Shown here: positions 1 through 11,872 of the stretch, piece after piece
Numbering within the stretch: the stretch's first letter is position 1
Layout of the letters: each line of letters begins with the position of its first letter
DNA from: Membranipora membranacea
Lineage: Eukaryota; Bryozoa; Gymnolaemata; Cheilostomatida; Membraniporidae
Length of the DNA stretch: 64,000 bases
NCBI GenBank assembly: GCA_914767715.1
Contig: OU612066.1
Coordinates: forward strand, 37,546,283-37,610,282
Direction: 5' to 3'
Notes under the pieces: model-generated
Told to the model about the DNA's origin: nothing
Database searches by the model: none
The model's input: only the letters and a program-made list of their open reading frames with translations
Program-made: the position numbers and the translations under genes

Positions 1-1084
1 ATAATGACTATTGCAAACTGTACACAGAATCCAATGTTGTTAAATCTCTGAAATCTATCAGAATCCAAATCCCATGTAGCAGTAGTTTGAGACATCATGC
101 TGCTATCCTGAATGAGATTACGGTTATGGTGCTCCAGTTGGTGGTGTTTCACAGCTCTCAAAACCCTGAAACCTTTACATAGAATCAGAGTTTGATTAAA
201 TGGTAATCCATACAATACTGTGTTCTCAACTTGATTGTTGACTGTTCAGCTAATAAACGTTGTATCCCAGTAGTAGCTTGAACGTCACTGATAAATTGTT
301 GGGTTCATTTGGCGGCACAGATGATTTGATGTGTATGTTTCATCCTAAGACTCTTTGTCCTAACTCTCATTCTATTTTTAACACTGTTCAGTTTTCCAAT
401 TCGAGTTCAGACATAAAAAAAAGCCTTCACTCCCATGGTTGACACTGTGACAGGGTAACAGAAAATGATTTATTTATGGTAAATGATAAGGAATATCAAT
501 TACTGCGTTAAATCTATTGCACTCTATTTCCCTAAATACATCAAACAACTATGAATGTTCAATCTGTCATTTATTGGGTGCTCTAAACCTAACCCTGTAG
601 TATAGTCACTAGGCATATAGCTGATATATAACATGTATAGCCTCGCTGCATTCTATTCGCAGTTGCCATTATTTTGGAGCCATTGATAATTATTAGTTTT
701 GTGTCATATGCCAAATATATACATATTTATACATATATATATACATATATACATTCTGTGATTCTTATTTCCATAAATAAATGCTTAGTAACAGCTGAAA
801 CAAGCTGTTCAGCTGAGTCAACATTTATGACAAACTATAATGAATTTGCGGAACTAAATGAAAGTGCAGTTTACAAAAAGCGTCAGTGTTAAGGCACTTT
901 ATGGACCCGATGGCCACTTGGCTCGATTGAGGACTCTTCTGGTTCGATTTTCATAGGATTATAACAGGCAAGCTGAAGATGCTGAGAAAGCCTGCTACCA
1001 ACACAGCTTCAGCAGTCAGCGGTTCAAGCTTAACCTCCAGCATCTAGTAGTCATAGTGTAAGTCACAAATTAATCACTATTATA
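1..1084. other. No recognisable gene
   Basis: AT-rich sequence with short ATA/TATA runs near 720-750. I see no conserved protein motif, RNA gene or long repeat here. The short open frames are not convincing as genes. Confidence 0.5.
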
Positions 1085-1770
1085 AAAGAGATGTGTCAGC
1101 TAAAAATTAGTTTAAATACACTGGATATAGTTTTGAAAAGTCACCAAAACAAACGAACCTTGATGGCAAAATCTATCAAATTTTTAACAAGTCCATTGAA
1201 CAAGTAAAAAGCGTGAGATTACTTGGGGTCTGTTTCAAGTTTTCAACTGGGAAAACTCATAAATAACATCAGATGAAATCTCTTTGACCTGCGGCCTCTC
1301 TGATGCACAAAATTTCCCAATATCTGCCAAAATACGTTTTATTAATATTTTATAATTCCTTTATACTGTCCAAATTGAGCTATTGTATTGAGCCATGGGG
1401 TAATGCAGCAGCGACTCATACCAATAAGATATTGCTTACTTTTCTGGATCATTTATAAGTCAGAAGCATTAGCTTCATCCACTCCACTTTTTGATGAATC
1501 AGATATTTTTAGGATAAATGAACTTTATGCATTTATAACAGTTATCTGTGCCCATAAAACATTTCACTCCTCTAATTTACACCATCATTCAAATCATGTC
1601 GCCAACATACACTCATCAAACATAAAACTTCATCTCCCCAATTCCACAACCAGTTCAGGTCAACGCGGGGTCTCATATCAAATGGAAGCACTGTGGAACA
1701 AGCTGCCTGACGACCTGAAATCTGTGAAGAGTCAGGCTGCCTTTAAAACGGCTCTCAAGTGCCAACTTTT
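1085..1770 (+). pseudogene. LINE reverse transcriptase C-terminal relic
   Basis: In broken frames the plus strand reads like the C-terminal end of a jockey/CR1-type non-LTR reverse transcriptase. Around 1205-1230 there is a VRLLGV motif. Near 1380-1410 a YCIEPWGNA stretch matches the family's usual YCIxVWG segment. Near 1655-1710 comes a GQRGVSYQ...LWNKLPDDLK stretch, matching the usual S(I/V)xYxGPKxWNxLP ending. Several frame changes are needed to connect these pieces, so the copy is dead. No endonuclease or 5' part is visible. Confidence 0.7.
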
Positions 1771-2007
1771 GGCTTTAGCAGTTCGGTACTTAATCATTTT
1801 AACGTTTTTACAGTTATTTCTGTACGCGTTACAAACTGGTTCTGTTTCAGAGATAATTTTCTTTGGCAATACAATGCACACTTCATATCGAGATCATCTA
1901 CAATTGTCTCAATCGAAGCTGCTTGCAGGCATTTGTTGTAGCTATCGAGCTCAGGGTAGACTATTTTGAGGGCAAGTCACTGTACATCTTCCAGGTCTTT
2001 GTTACAT

Positions 2008-2790
2008 TTATGTGATATGAAGTTGAACAATAATGCATTTTTGGAAGAATGTTTGATCTGTAGGCATGAAGAAGGCTCTGTTTATTAACGCCATATCTTT
2101 TAGTATGTAAGTAAGTTTAGCAAGGCCATGGCATTTTGACCTACCGCTGCTAGTGACATTATCAAAATGGCTGTTGAAATTCAACTTACAGTCTACAGTT
2201 ACTCCAAGTAGCTTGAAAGTGTTGACATTTTCAATCCGCTCTTTCCCTATGGTGATGTTTGGAATGTATGTATGTATGTTTATATTTGGTCTCAATCTCT
2301 GAGAATATCTAATGGTTTGTTGAGGCTGATAAATGGGATTTAGTTTTGTTGGTATCAATGGTTAGATGGTCTTTGGTAATCCAGCTAGAGATATCATTCG
2401 CAGCAATTTGGAGATTTGATTCAGTTTCACCTAGATCAGTGTATGCTCTTGTGTCGTCTGCGTACTTGATCACATTTGAAGTAGACAATGGCATGTCTTT
2501 GACAAATATATTCCACAACACAGGGCCGAGTAAACTTCCTTGAGTAACTTCCATATCTACAGGTTTAGATGTTGATCTGGTGTTGGTTTGGCGAATCACA
2601 ACTGAAGCTACAGGGTCTAATATAAAGATGTTGAAGTGTTGATATGATCTCTTCTCTTACTCCAACAGTTTCCATCAATGCTATCAAGGCCTTGCTATAA
2701 TTGATAAGAAGGGCGTGGATTCCATTTGTCTTCTTCCGATCTTCTTTAAGTTTTAAACCACTGCTGCCACACAGCCAAATATGTGCTTAT
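2008..2790 (-). pseudogene. LINE reverse transcriptase palm-domain relic
   Basis: On the minus strand two overlapping open stretches (about 2599-2309 and 2358-2008) carry reverse transcriptase hallmarks. They are TQGSLLGPVLWNIFVKDMP, the catalytic YADDT motif, and downstream a TFKLLGVTVDCKLNF segment typical of the thumb region of non-LTR elements. Upstream, 2640-2790 also reads as a degraded fingers domain. The two stretches are in different frames, so the copy is frameshifted. It lies in opposite orientation to the LINE relic at 1085-1770, so they are probably separate insertions. Confidence 0.75.
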
Positions 2791-2799
2791 AGAATTCTG

Positions 2800-3480
2800 T
2801 ATAGCTCAAAATTAGTAAAATGTGGCTGCAATCTCAGCATTATCACCTAATAAGGAAATAATTTGCACAAGCTGATCATCAAAATTAGGGTCTGAAATTA
2901 ATTATCTACCGCAACAGTTGACGTAGTTATCGTCTTACTAGCGCAAATTGTAGACCTCATCAGCTGGTGCTTAGATTTCATGCCCTGATTTTGAAGATCA
3001 GTTTGTGAAAATTATTGGCCCATTAGGTGACAATTATGAGATTTAAGTCTCAATTAATTATCTTGGAGCTATGCAGAATTCAATGAGCACAAATTTGTAG
3101 AGTAGCAGCAGTAGTTAAAGATCTAATTTGTTCTATGCACATTTTTTCCATCAACATCTTAAATAATTACAACTAGAAATGCCGCCGATCATAAATGCCA
3201 CAAAACTTCAGGGGTGTGGATGACATACACCCAGGTTTTCAATTGAGTTTATGATGGATGGCCAATTGGCGATGACATTATAAGTGCAAATTAAAATTAA
3301 AATGTCCTTGCCATACCATCTATGAGGTAGACAGCCTGAGTATCATTGTCCTTTTATGTGGCAGAACTTGACCACAATTATTCTCAGTGAATACAGCCAT
3401 AGAATATAGCCCAACAAAAACGTTATAATTGTGATATATTAATATATATATACTATATAAACATAAGGGGCCCTCTTTAG
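2800..3480. other. No recognisable gene
   Basis: Unremarkable AT-rich sequence. No gene or clear repeat seen. Confidence 0.4.
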
Positions 3481-3489
3481 CTTCTTCTT

Positions 3490-3572
3490 TTATTTTTAAT
3501 CTTGCCTCCCCAGAGTTTGAACTCGGGCCTCTTACGCTGAGATCAAACACTCTTACCGCTCAGCCAGCTTGC
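3490..3572 (-). repeat. tRNA-like SINE head or tRNA pseudogene
   Basis: Read on the minus strand, TGGCTGAGCGGTAAGAG resembles a tRNA A box with D-loop, and GAGTTCAAACTC about 30 bases later resembles a B box with T-loop. The 5' and 3' ends do not pair into an acceptor stem, so this is not a working tRNA. A tRNA-derived SINE fragment is the simplest reading. Confidence 0.55.
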
Positions 3573-3579
3573 AGAGCTC

Positions 3580-5035
3580 ATTACGAAATAATCCAGGTGT
3601 AGTGGGTGTAAGTAGTAATAAATAGGTACCGTAACAAAACAGTTAGACCACCAAGTAGAAAAAAAGAAGATAATGTAAATAAAATCTGGCTTTATGAGAT
3701 TTATGAAATTAACACACTAGTCATTAACAAAGATAAGACAGCCTAATATGAGCGTATGTTCAATCAGCTTTGGAGAAAGGAATAATATTTCAGACATGAT
3801 GAGAATTGATATTCTCCTATTGTCATCGAGTGGTTAGCAATAATATCAAGCTTGATTGATTGATTGATTATTTATTTGTCACACAATTTTTAACAAAAAA
3901 TTGGCAAGATAAAACTTAGATTGCCACTCTGTGAATAAATAATAAAAAATAAGAGGATGATACTAAAAAAATAAAGTCTACGATAAAGTCGCTTGTACGC
4001 CTGCTGTTGCACACATTGTGACACTGTAATCTAAATGGAAACTGAATTTGAGATGAAAATTGGTAATCAAATCATTTTATTCCTCTACTATTTATTCAAA
4101 TTTATTCTTTTAGAGAAAAAAGTTTTCAAAATCCATCAACAGAATCGAACGTAAAAGAGGAATGGGTGGCTATAATGATTTGTAATAATAATAATAAATA
4201 ATCACGGAGGAAAATTGTTCAATGTAAATCAGTGATATTAATTGATTGTCCTTTGTCAATGAAGAGTCCTACAGTTGGCCTCGAAATTGAAATCCCCTGT
4301 ACTCTGAAGTGTCACAACTTTAATGATAGGACATGATGAATGGTGAAAATTTAATCGAGCATATTACAACAAACTGAAATAATCATTATCAGACATATTT
4401 TCTTCTCTAACTGTCATGGTATGGTGATGGAAAGGTGAAGAAAGATTTCCATTTTTGTTCTGCTGAACGTTAGATTAATTGTTGAAGTATTAATTTCCTG
4501 TTTTAACTCAAGATGTCAAAGAAAAAATTTAAGGATCCAATCCAATTAAAATAGTGAAACCTATTTATCGTATTTTTTCAGGCAAGAGTAGTTGGACGGC
4601 ATCGGACAAGAGAAGAAGGAAACAAATTAATGAATAACTTGAAACAGATAGTGGTAACGTTTTTCTGTCTGAAGGTCATTCCTCTGGGCAGGGTCGATTA
4701 TCAAAGAGTGAAATCCTCTTACATTATGTGCTCGCTTATAATTCAAGTCACCAAGTGAACATCTACAGTAGTGCAGCAGGCATCTGTAAAGAAAACAACC
4801 AGGAATATTTCATAGGTGGAGATCAAACATCCGTATCACGAAACTCAACCAAAGCATCAGCTGAACTAGATCGCACTTTTAATTTGATCGATGTTGAATA
4901 AAGTTAAATATATTATATTATGTATATGACATAATTCATAGTATGATGAACTATAATATATTATGATGCTGCAAATGCAAACTCTCAAGGAAATTTAATC
5001 TAAAGTTCGATACCTCTGAATTATTATAATATGAG
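3580..5035. other. No recognisable gene; AT-rich
   Basis: Contains a short TGAT/TTATTTATT tract near 3853-3875 that resembles the simple-repeat tail of a LINE, and a TAATAATAATAAATAA tract near 4183-4200. I found no coding exon I can support. Confidence 0.4.
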
Positions 5036-5039
5036 ATAA

Positions 5040-5190
5040 CGCTGATGGGCTGACGCCGGTGGGCTGACGCCGGTGGGCTGACGCCGGTGGGCTGACGCCG
5101 GTGGGCTGACGCCGGTGGCCTGACGCCGGTGGGCTGACGCCGGTGGGCTGACGCCGGTGGGCTGACCCCGGTGGGCTGACCCTGGTTGGC
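5040..5190. repeat. 14-bp minisatellite (GGTGGGCTGACGCC)
   Basis: About ten near-identical head-to-tail copies of a 14-base unit. Because three units make 42 bases, all frames stay open and give spurious Pro/Ala/Arg-rich open frames. The array runs directly into the left arm of an inverted repeat at about 5170. Confidence 0.95.
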
Positions 5191-5503
5191 CGCTAAATAA
5201 GTGGTTGATAATGTCAATCAACCAGTAGCAGTTAAGGTTATCTTTTGTTTTTTGCGCACTGCTGGCAAAAAACCAAAAAACAACTTTTTTTTCGTGTATT
5301 GTTCCAAAACAACAAATCAAAATATGGAAATCGAGTCAAGTTTTGTTTTTTGATTTTCATTAACGATGAAAGGGAAAAAATTGATATAAATCCAATTTTC
5401 ATATTTCAATTTTAATACCCAAAACAAAATTTACGCTTAACTGCTACTGGATGATTGACATTATCCACCACTTATTTAGCGGCCAACCAGCGTCAGCCCA
5501 CCA
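5170..5503. repeat. Short-spaced inverted repeat flanking AT-rich loop
   Basis: The arm at 5170-5235 is nearly the reverse complement of 5437-5503. It includes the shared stretch GGTTGGCCGCTAAATAAGTG and the related AGTAGCAGTTAA end. The arms are about 67 bases with a spacer of about 200. Part of the spacer (about 5255-5335, around TTGTTCCAAAACAACAAATC) is itself repeated in inverted orientation at about 6553-6640, so 5.0-6.65 kb is a nested foldback structure. Confidence 0.85.
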
Positions 5504-6430
5504 GAGCCAGTACATCAGATGCAGCCCACAGGTGGCATCCCATCAGCATAGCTAACCAACCGGAGAGTACCAGTGAAAGCACACCAGCAGCAGCAAACCA
5601 GCGGCAGCCCACAAGCGGACGCACACAAACTGGAAGCAGCACAGAAGCGGCAGCCCACCCATCAAAGATGTCAAGCTGAGCATACAGTCAGCAGCACACA
5701 ATCGGCAGCAATCCCATCTTTGGCAGCACAATGTGCGCACAACCGGCAGCACAACAGCGGTAGCACACCAGCCGCAGCAATGTTGTGCAGGACTAATGGT
5801 GTGCAGCAACAATGGTGTGCGGCAGTAAGCATAGACTACACAAACATCTGCCGGAGCACAAGTCTAGCACAGGCCGCCACTCTAGTAGGCTCAAAGACAT
5901 ACCACTAGTTTTCACAAGCTACCATGTAACAAAAAACAGCCTGTTCAGTCAATATGTAGTCTAGAAAATTTGTTGTTATTTGTTTCGCAATTCGTTTTTG
6001 CCAATCCATTTTTTATGAAACATGTTTTATTTTTATAAACCTGTAATGCTCGCTTCATATAATCTGTAGCACCTGTTACGAATTTTAGCAGCAAAGTAAA
6101 TAAATCAATCAAGTATCATGCTGAGCGTACAATTGACAGCACAACAGCGGCAGAACACCTTTGGCAACTAACCAGTGGCAGCTTATGAACTGCAGCCAAC
6201 CAGTAGCAGCCCACATACACGAGCTCACCCACCATCGGCAGATAACTCAGCACACAATCGACAGCACACAACCAGCAGCGCACTCCCATTTGAAGCACAT
6301 TGTGCACACCAGCGACGGCACACCCGAGGCAGCAAGCTTAACATACAATTGGCATCAAACAGAGGCAGCCAACAGGCAGCAGCCTATCAGCAGCAGCAAT
6401 ATCTCACTAACAGGCACCTGCGTCGAATTC
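5504..6430. repeat. Degenerate CAG/CACA-rich repeat tract
   Basis: Dense imperfect repetition of GGCAGCAC, CAGCAGC and CACACAA words, interrupted near 5890-6115 by ordinary AT-rich sequence. The resulting open frames are Gln/His/Ala-rich and low complexity on both strands. I treat them as repeat artefacts. The tract forms the interior of the foldback structure described for 5.0-6.65 kb. Confidence 0.6.
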
Positions 6431-7149
6431 TCACCCCAGCACTGTAACATGACTTGTGTGGCACAATACAGACAAGCCACACATAAACATGAAAATAGGA
6501 TTCATATCAATATTTTGGCTTTCATCAATAAGAAAATCAAAAAATAAAAGTTGCCTCAATTTTCATATTGTGATTTGTTGTTTTGGAACAAAACACGAAA
6601 AACAAGGTGTTCTTTTAGCCTCAGTGCGCCAAAATTAAAAACAAGCAATACTTAGTCCCCTCATAACTAAGTTCCCTTATTACTAAGTCTCCTTATAAGT
6701 TAAGCATACATTTGCAATGTTCGAATATTTTTGTTTTGGTTTTGAACAAAAACGGAATACAAATTTAATTTTGCTTTCTATCTTCTTTGTAAACAAATGA
6801 AAAAAAAAAACAATACTATCCATAAATTAGTGAATCTCATAAAAGTTTATTGGAATTCCAATAATAGTGATCAAATGTGAATCATTTGTACAAAAAAGCC
6901 TCAATTTCTGATTGTGACTAAACCCTCTTAATTACTCAAGGTTGTATAGATAAATTTATAATACATAAATTTACCCTGCAGACTGGAGCGACCATATGGA
7001 CTTCAGTTATTCATGATGAGCTACCAATCACTGTGTTAGGGATAGGGATAGAGTTTATTACAGTCTCTGGGAAGGGAAATACGGTGTTTTGACAGAGCTA
7101 AATGTTGAGTCAATGTAAAATTGCTGAAGTTACATAGATAAAAATATAA

Positions 7150-7800
7150 ATAATAATATTACTCATAACTCAGAGTTCATAAACTTTATAGCCTTTGCTC
7201 GGTAGCAGTTGCTACGAAGGCTCACTCTAGTTCGCAATGTTCTATATCGACCTGATGGTAGGCGGTCTAACGTGAAGAGAGGGTTGTCAGTTCCCATTGC
7301 TAACATACGGAGGCAGCATGGTTTCATGCACCAATTATATACAGTGGCAATATCAGGTACAGTCCCCCAGTCTACCTGCTAGCTTGATAACATGATTGAT
7401 GATTTTCATGCTGATCCTTGACATTTGACCATGAATCGTGCTGAAATGGTACATAAAGCAGCATTCTATGAAGGTTAGATAACACTTCTCTCGAATAGGT
7501 CTGGCAATTCTTAAAAAGGACAACTGCTTCATGATGAAATTTCTCTTCCTGGCTTTGCCAACAATATTCTCAGTGTTCAGTACAAAATTCAGCTTCAAGT
7601 ATTGTTCTGAGATATTTAAAATTATCAATCATATCAACAATAGTATCGTTTAAAATCAGATCATCACAAGAGGGAGTAAATCTCATATTACTAAAAAACA
7701 TTTCTTTGGTTTTACCTACATTTATAACGAGCTCATTATCAGTGCACCAGCTAATCGAATGTTCACTGGCTTGTTGGAGGGAAGAAGGCTCATCACTATG
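7150..7800 (-). pseudogene. LINE reverse transcriptase C-terminal relic (Rex/CR1-like)
   Basis: On the minus strand, TDNELVINVGKTKEM-like and DNFKYL motifs are followed by IVGKARKRNFIMKQLSFLR. At 7290-7150 comes a stretch including RLPSGRYRTLRTRVSLR, which corresponds to the terminal LPSGRRYRxxRTRTxRxxNS block of Rex/CR1-related LINEs. The frame is open in parts but broken overall, and the middle is shortened, so the copy is inactive. Confidence 0.75.
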
Positions 7801-8392
7801 TAGCAGCTCAATCAGTACAGTATCATCAGTAGGTGGTAGTTGTCAGCTGCTGGAGATGGCATGTGCTGTACGTCGATGGTGAATAGCACCTGCACAGGGC
7901 TTAGTACACATCCCTGTGGGCTGCCTGGTACTGATGTTGGTAGTGATGCAGACATGCCATCTTATTGTACTTATATTTCACAAGTATGTAACACATTGAA
8001 ATGTTTGAGAACAAGAGCAGCCATAATGTAGAACAAGTTAGTTCCCCCGGGTTCCAGAATGATTTTGCAGTCAGGAGCTATCGCACAGCGCCTTGATGTA
8101 CAATTTTTCCCCATTGGGAACAGACTTGTATGAGCCATAAAGTTTTAGTAGCTTCATTTTATTGAAACATTTTGCATGATTGTCCCATGCAATACATTTT
8201 GAAGTTTTAAGTTTTTCTATTGCCTAATCTCTAATATCCATCCTGGAGTAGGTTGATAGCATCAGAAGAATGGCACATAAATAAAACAAAATAAAAGGAA
8301 AAGCATATAGAATTCAAGTTTTAGTAACCAACCATCAAAACTTTGACTAGATATTTATAGAGAGGTTTTGGGAGACCATTTTATAGTAAAAG

Positions 8393-9560
8393 CAGAGACT
8401 ATTGATATAGAGACCTTCCACTTGCGCATACAATGCGAATAGCCAATCAGCGTTATTTAACGGTCACGCCCACTTCTGGTTGTATAGTAAGCACTGCTGC
8501 CTTAAACAGCAATGGCTTTCTCAATAAAATTTCAGGTTTTTCACCTGAGTTATTTGAGGCAAAATAACCACAATCTTGATGACAAAACCAGATCAGACAG
8601 CAACAAAGTCACTATCAACTTGTTATTGCATTCTTAGCCAGAGATTTATATTATACAGGCCTGTATTTTTGTAAGAAAGTAAGGGGGCTCTGCAGTATAA
8701 TCCATCATTGTTGCCCACTGCGATGTAATGATGGCCTGCCATAGGTTAGCTGTTGTAATGAGTTTCACGGACAAAGTTTTCATGTGTGAGGACAAGAGGA
8801 AGAGGGCTTCTTTTTGTTTGTTAATATATGCTCTAAGATTAATATAAAAGAATTTAATCATGGTGACTAGTACCAACCATACACACACATTCAAAACTGA
8901 AGTAAGAATGGCATCAGAGTAAAGTGCATCGTCAGCAGATTCATACTGACATTTCAATGCTGACAAATGTATAGAATTTACTGCATTGAGAGATAGAAGA
9001 CCTCCCTCTCTGCCTCAAAGTTATTGTGTGATGGTTGAGGCTATGGAAAGCTTATTTTTACAAATCGCCTTGAAAACTTGTTTGGGCTTCATAGACAGAT
9101 TCAGAGCAGTTCAAAGCACATATCCTCAGGCAACAATCAGCAGTATGCTGACTTAATTCAATTCAGTCACCGGAACTGGAGAATATAACATCAGTGCTTG
9201 TTCACATTTAACTATTTTCACATTGAATATTTAATTTTCTATACATATGGGGGCTACATTACCAAAAGGTCATCCACCAAGTATTTTGTTTCCTTGATGC
9301 CTATATTTTATATAAAAGTCGCACATCTTAGATTTCATTTGTCCCAGTTGATATTATTGAGAGTTTTGTGTGAATGTACTTATAAAGTAAACAGCTAAAT
9401 CATTCACCTTGTCAATTTTTGATAGTAAATTCATAGCACTGGGTACGCTTACCTCCAAGCAATTACCACCAGAAAGGGGCGGAGCCTAATTTTCAATGTG
9501 TTCGCATCGGTTATATACGTTATCATGGCAAGTGGAAGGTCTCTATATCTATAGTCTCTG
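8393..9560. mobile_element. TIR DNA transposon, non-autonomous, hAT-like
   Basis: The ends are inverted: CAGAGACTATTGATATAGAG at the left, and the right end reads the same inward with one or two differences, for about 34 bases through CTTCCACTTGC. The flanks repeat GTAAAAG, a duplication of 7 bases (8 if one ambiguous base is counted). The homologous locus near 35,400 reads straight through TATAGTAAAGGTCACTCC without the 1.17 kb. That is an empty site and proves insertion. The CAGAG start and the duplication length suggest hAT. No transposase is visible inside. Confidence 0.8.
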
Positions 9561-9699
9561 GTAAAAGCCCCCCTCTGACTATACTGATATTAACTTGCCA
9601 ACGTCTGGTCAGATCAAAGCTGAATGACACATTACGCAGCCCCTTTTAGCCAATAGCCAAAAAGTTTTCTGAAGTGCAATAAAAACAGTGCTCAAGTAC

Positions 9700-9900
9700 T
9701 CTTTTCTCAAACGATGTGAAAAGCAACGTGGGAAAGATTGTCAGTGCAACCCCTGGCCACTCCGCCTCAATGCCGAACCCCTGTGTCCCTATATCATTCA
9801 CTGCACAAATGCAAATCATTACATCCTTCTATATAAGGAATCAAACATTTTACTATGAGAACACTGTGCTTACGCTTTTTTACAACAATATTTCGGCATC
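9700..9900 (+). repeat. Repeat module flanking the 24-bp minisatellite
   Basis: A 200-base segment also found at 35,030-35,257 (reverse orientation) and 36,437-36,690 (same orientation). In all three it abuts the 24-bp minisatellite. Small open frames are shared among copies, but they follow from DNA similarity and resemble no known protein. Confidence 0.8.
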
Positions 9901-10230
9901 CTACACCCTTGAGTGACCTGAATCCTACACTCCTGAGTGAGCTGAATAATACACCCCTGGGTGAGCTGAATAATACAGACCTGAGTTATCTGAATCCTAC
10001 ACCCCTGAGTGAGCTAAATCCTAAACCCCTGAGTGATCTGAATCCTACACCCCTGGGTGACCTGAATCTTACACCCCTGAGTAACCTGAATCCTAAACCC
10101 CTGAGTGACCTGAATCCTACACCCCTTAGTGACCTGAATCCTACACCCCAGAGTGACCTGAATCTTACACCCCTGAGTGAGCTGAGTCATACACCCCTGA
10201 GTGACCTGAATCATCTGAGGAGGATGTCCT
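9900..10230. repeat. 24-bp minisatellite array, copy A
   Basis: Units of the type CTGAATCCTACACCCCTGAG plus TGAC repeat about 13 times. The same unit, in reverse, makes up the large array at 32,710-34,915 and the short one at 36,785-37,010. The 24-base period keeps frames open. Confidence 0.95.
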
Positions 10231-10875
10231 TTGGATACTGAGTACAAGGACATTCCTAACATCGACAAACAACATAAGTCTGATTTATATCCCTCCAAAT
10301 AGTTGTTTTTGAGTTCAAAGAGTCCTGAGATGTGTCTCATGAGAAATTGGCATTGGAAAGGACATCAAGGATAACATTCATCATTGAATTACATTTTCAT
10401 CAAATTCAAGGTATAGCAAAGATAAATAAGTCATTATAACCAGGTACTGAACATTATTGTTATCTGAGGAGGAAGTTTCCATTAAGAGTTGATGGAACGT
10501 ATAAAAAAGTGAGATATAAATCGATTAAATGTTTGAACCAGGAAAAATGTATTATCAGAACTGCAGTATTCTGTTATTACACAAGGCAAGGAGGAAAAAA
10601 AGGTCATTTGAATCAGCAGGCAAAGCCAGCTAAATTCCTTTAAAAGCAGTTTTAGAATTATGTTGTGCCGAGCAGATCTTGGAATCAGAACTGCAAAATA
10701 TTACGAAACATTTAGCTGATTGAGCACATTGACAGGGTTATGGGTTAATGAATGAGGCTGCAATACAAAATAATCCATATGATGAACAGTCCCCACGAAA
10801 TACAAAATAATGGGGAAGTATAACAACATACAAAAGCTGTTGAGCAGGTAGAGTAAGGTGACTCAATAGCTATAA

Positions 10876-10935
10876 CTCACCGGGGGGGGGGGGGGGGGGG
10901 GTTAAAAGTCTGGGGGGGGGGGGCTAAGACTAGCT
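10876..10935. repeat. G-rich insertion flanked by a 12-bp direct repeat
   Basis: Two long G runs (about 21 and 13 bases) separated by TTAAAAGTCT sit between two copies of TAGCTATAACTC. Genes 3 and 4 have a single copy of this 12-mer and no G tract at the homologous site. The insertion changes the stop codon of the orphan receptor exon from TGA to TAG and removes one codon. The exact G-run length may be affected by sequencing error. Confidence 0.7.
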
Positions 10936-11169
10936 ATAACTCTGAGATACTGGTATGATAAATAATAGAATAATGCTAGTCAGTAAAAGTAGAACAAGAA
11001 ATACCCAGAATAATAATCCATCCAGCACAGTAGCTATCTGTATCCATTCATTCACTTCTGTGTATGTGGTACTTCGCTGCTCCGCTTGTTGAGCACCATC
11101 TGTATCGCCAGTTATTTCTTGGAGACGATAAGAACCTGTATCATCATTCTGGGGCCTGCACCTTACACA
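10930..11169 (-). pseudogene. Orphan last exon of a gene 3/4-type receptor
   Basis: On the minus strand this 240-base segment is an open, well-conserved version of exon 9 of genes 3 and 4. It encodes the end of the M3-M4 loop, the [16 protein letters not shown] segment, M4 and the PVSQSYS tail. A correct acceptor (TTTGTAG) precedes it. No other exon of this copy remains upstream, since homology ends near 11,257. It therefore cannot make a channel on its own. The exon is undamaged apart from the altered stop, so the truncation appears recent. Confidence 0.85.
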
Positions 11170-11257
11170 CTACAAATATCATTGTGGTTTTAGGATTGCA
11201 ATGTCCATAATATTTCATACCAGCTTTTCGGTAAATCAAGGATTATTCCTCGCTTAT

Positions 11258-11760
11258 AAAGTCCTTTAACTGACCTACTTAAAGTGGCATACAACCCTGG
11301 CACCACTAGTTATGAATCCACTTGCAATTTACTTTCACAGATAGGCAGCAATTAAAGGAGAAATAAGGGAAAAAAGGCATAAGGAATCAGCATTATTTAA
11401 AAGTGATGTTTTTAACATGGGCTAAGGAATATTTTAAAAACCTGGTTGCCCTTTAGGCTGTATTTACGTTTTGTGTTGATCATAATCATGAGCTTAGGTC
11501 TATGATCACTCAGGGATTATAAATTCAGAATAATGTAGTGTTACATTAGGATAACTCATATTAACAATAAGATGCCAAGACTCAAAGAAAATTATGGATA
11601 TGAACTAGTTCTGCATTGCAATTAATGAAAAAAACACATTGATTTTAGGTGGAATAAAAACTAACCAACGATAGCATCATAACAAACAAATATACAGAGA
11701 GCGTAGCTTTAAAGATTTCGAACTCAAGAATTTCTATTCATAATTATTTACTATCCTTCA
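11258..11760. other. No recognisable gene
   Basis: AT-rich sequence beyond the copy A breakpoint. Nothing identifiable. Confidence 0.4.
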
Positions 11761-11764
11761 CGGG

Positions 11765-11872
11765 GCAGAAATTTCTCTACGATGAGAATTTTGTTTGATT
11801 TAAGAAGAAAACAGCGGTTCTAGTGGATGCATATACTTATTCCTTGCCTACTGCTAAATTTCCTGGGAGATC
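11765..11872 (+). pseudogene. Receptor M1 exon fragment (gene 1-like), with stop
   Basis: About 100 bases match gene 1 exon 7 around the pre-M1/M1 region. The fragment reads RRKQRF, stop, [15 protein letters not shown]. In gene 1 the stop position is a Tyr codon. The match ends after CTGGGAG. No neighbouring exons were found, so this is an isolated relic of a lost gene 1 relative. Confidence 0.8.

Larger units (their letters stand above)
8055..11257. repeat. Third copy (copy A) of the receptor 3' block
   Basis: This interval is homologous, in reverse orientation, to the gene 3 downstream region running from its last exon to about 35,600. Shared landmarks are the fragment with CCCATTGGGAACAGACTTGTA (8113-8130 versus 35,545-35,560), the module at 9700-9900, the 24-bp minisatellite and the last receptor exon. 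The homology stops abruptly near 11,257 inside the intron before that exon. A TIR element (8393-9560) is inserted here but absent from the 35.4 kb counterpart. Confidence 0.85.

Noticed and set aside
3490-3572. Functional tRNA gene on the minus strand
   Set aside because: A- and B-box similarity is clear, but there is no acceptor-stem pairing.
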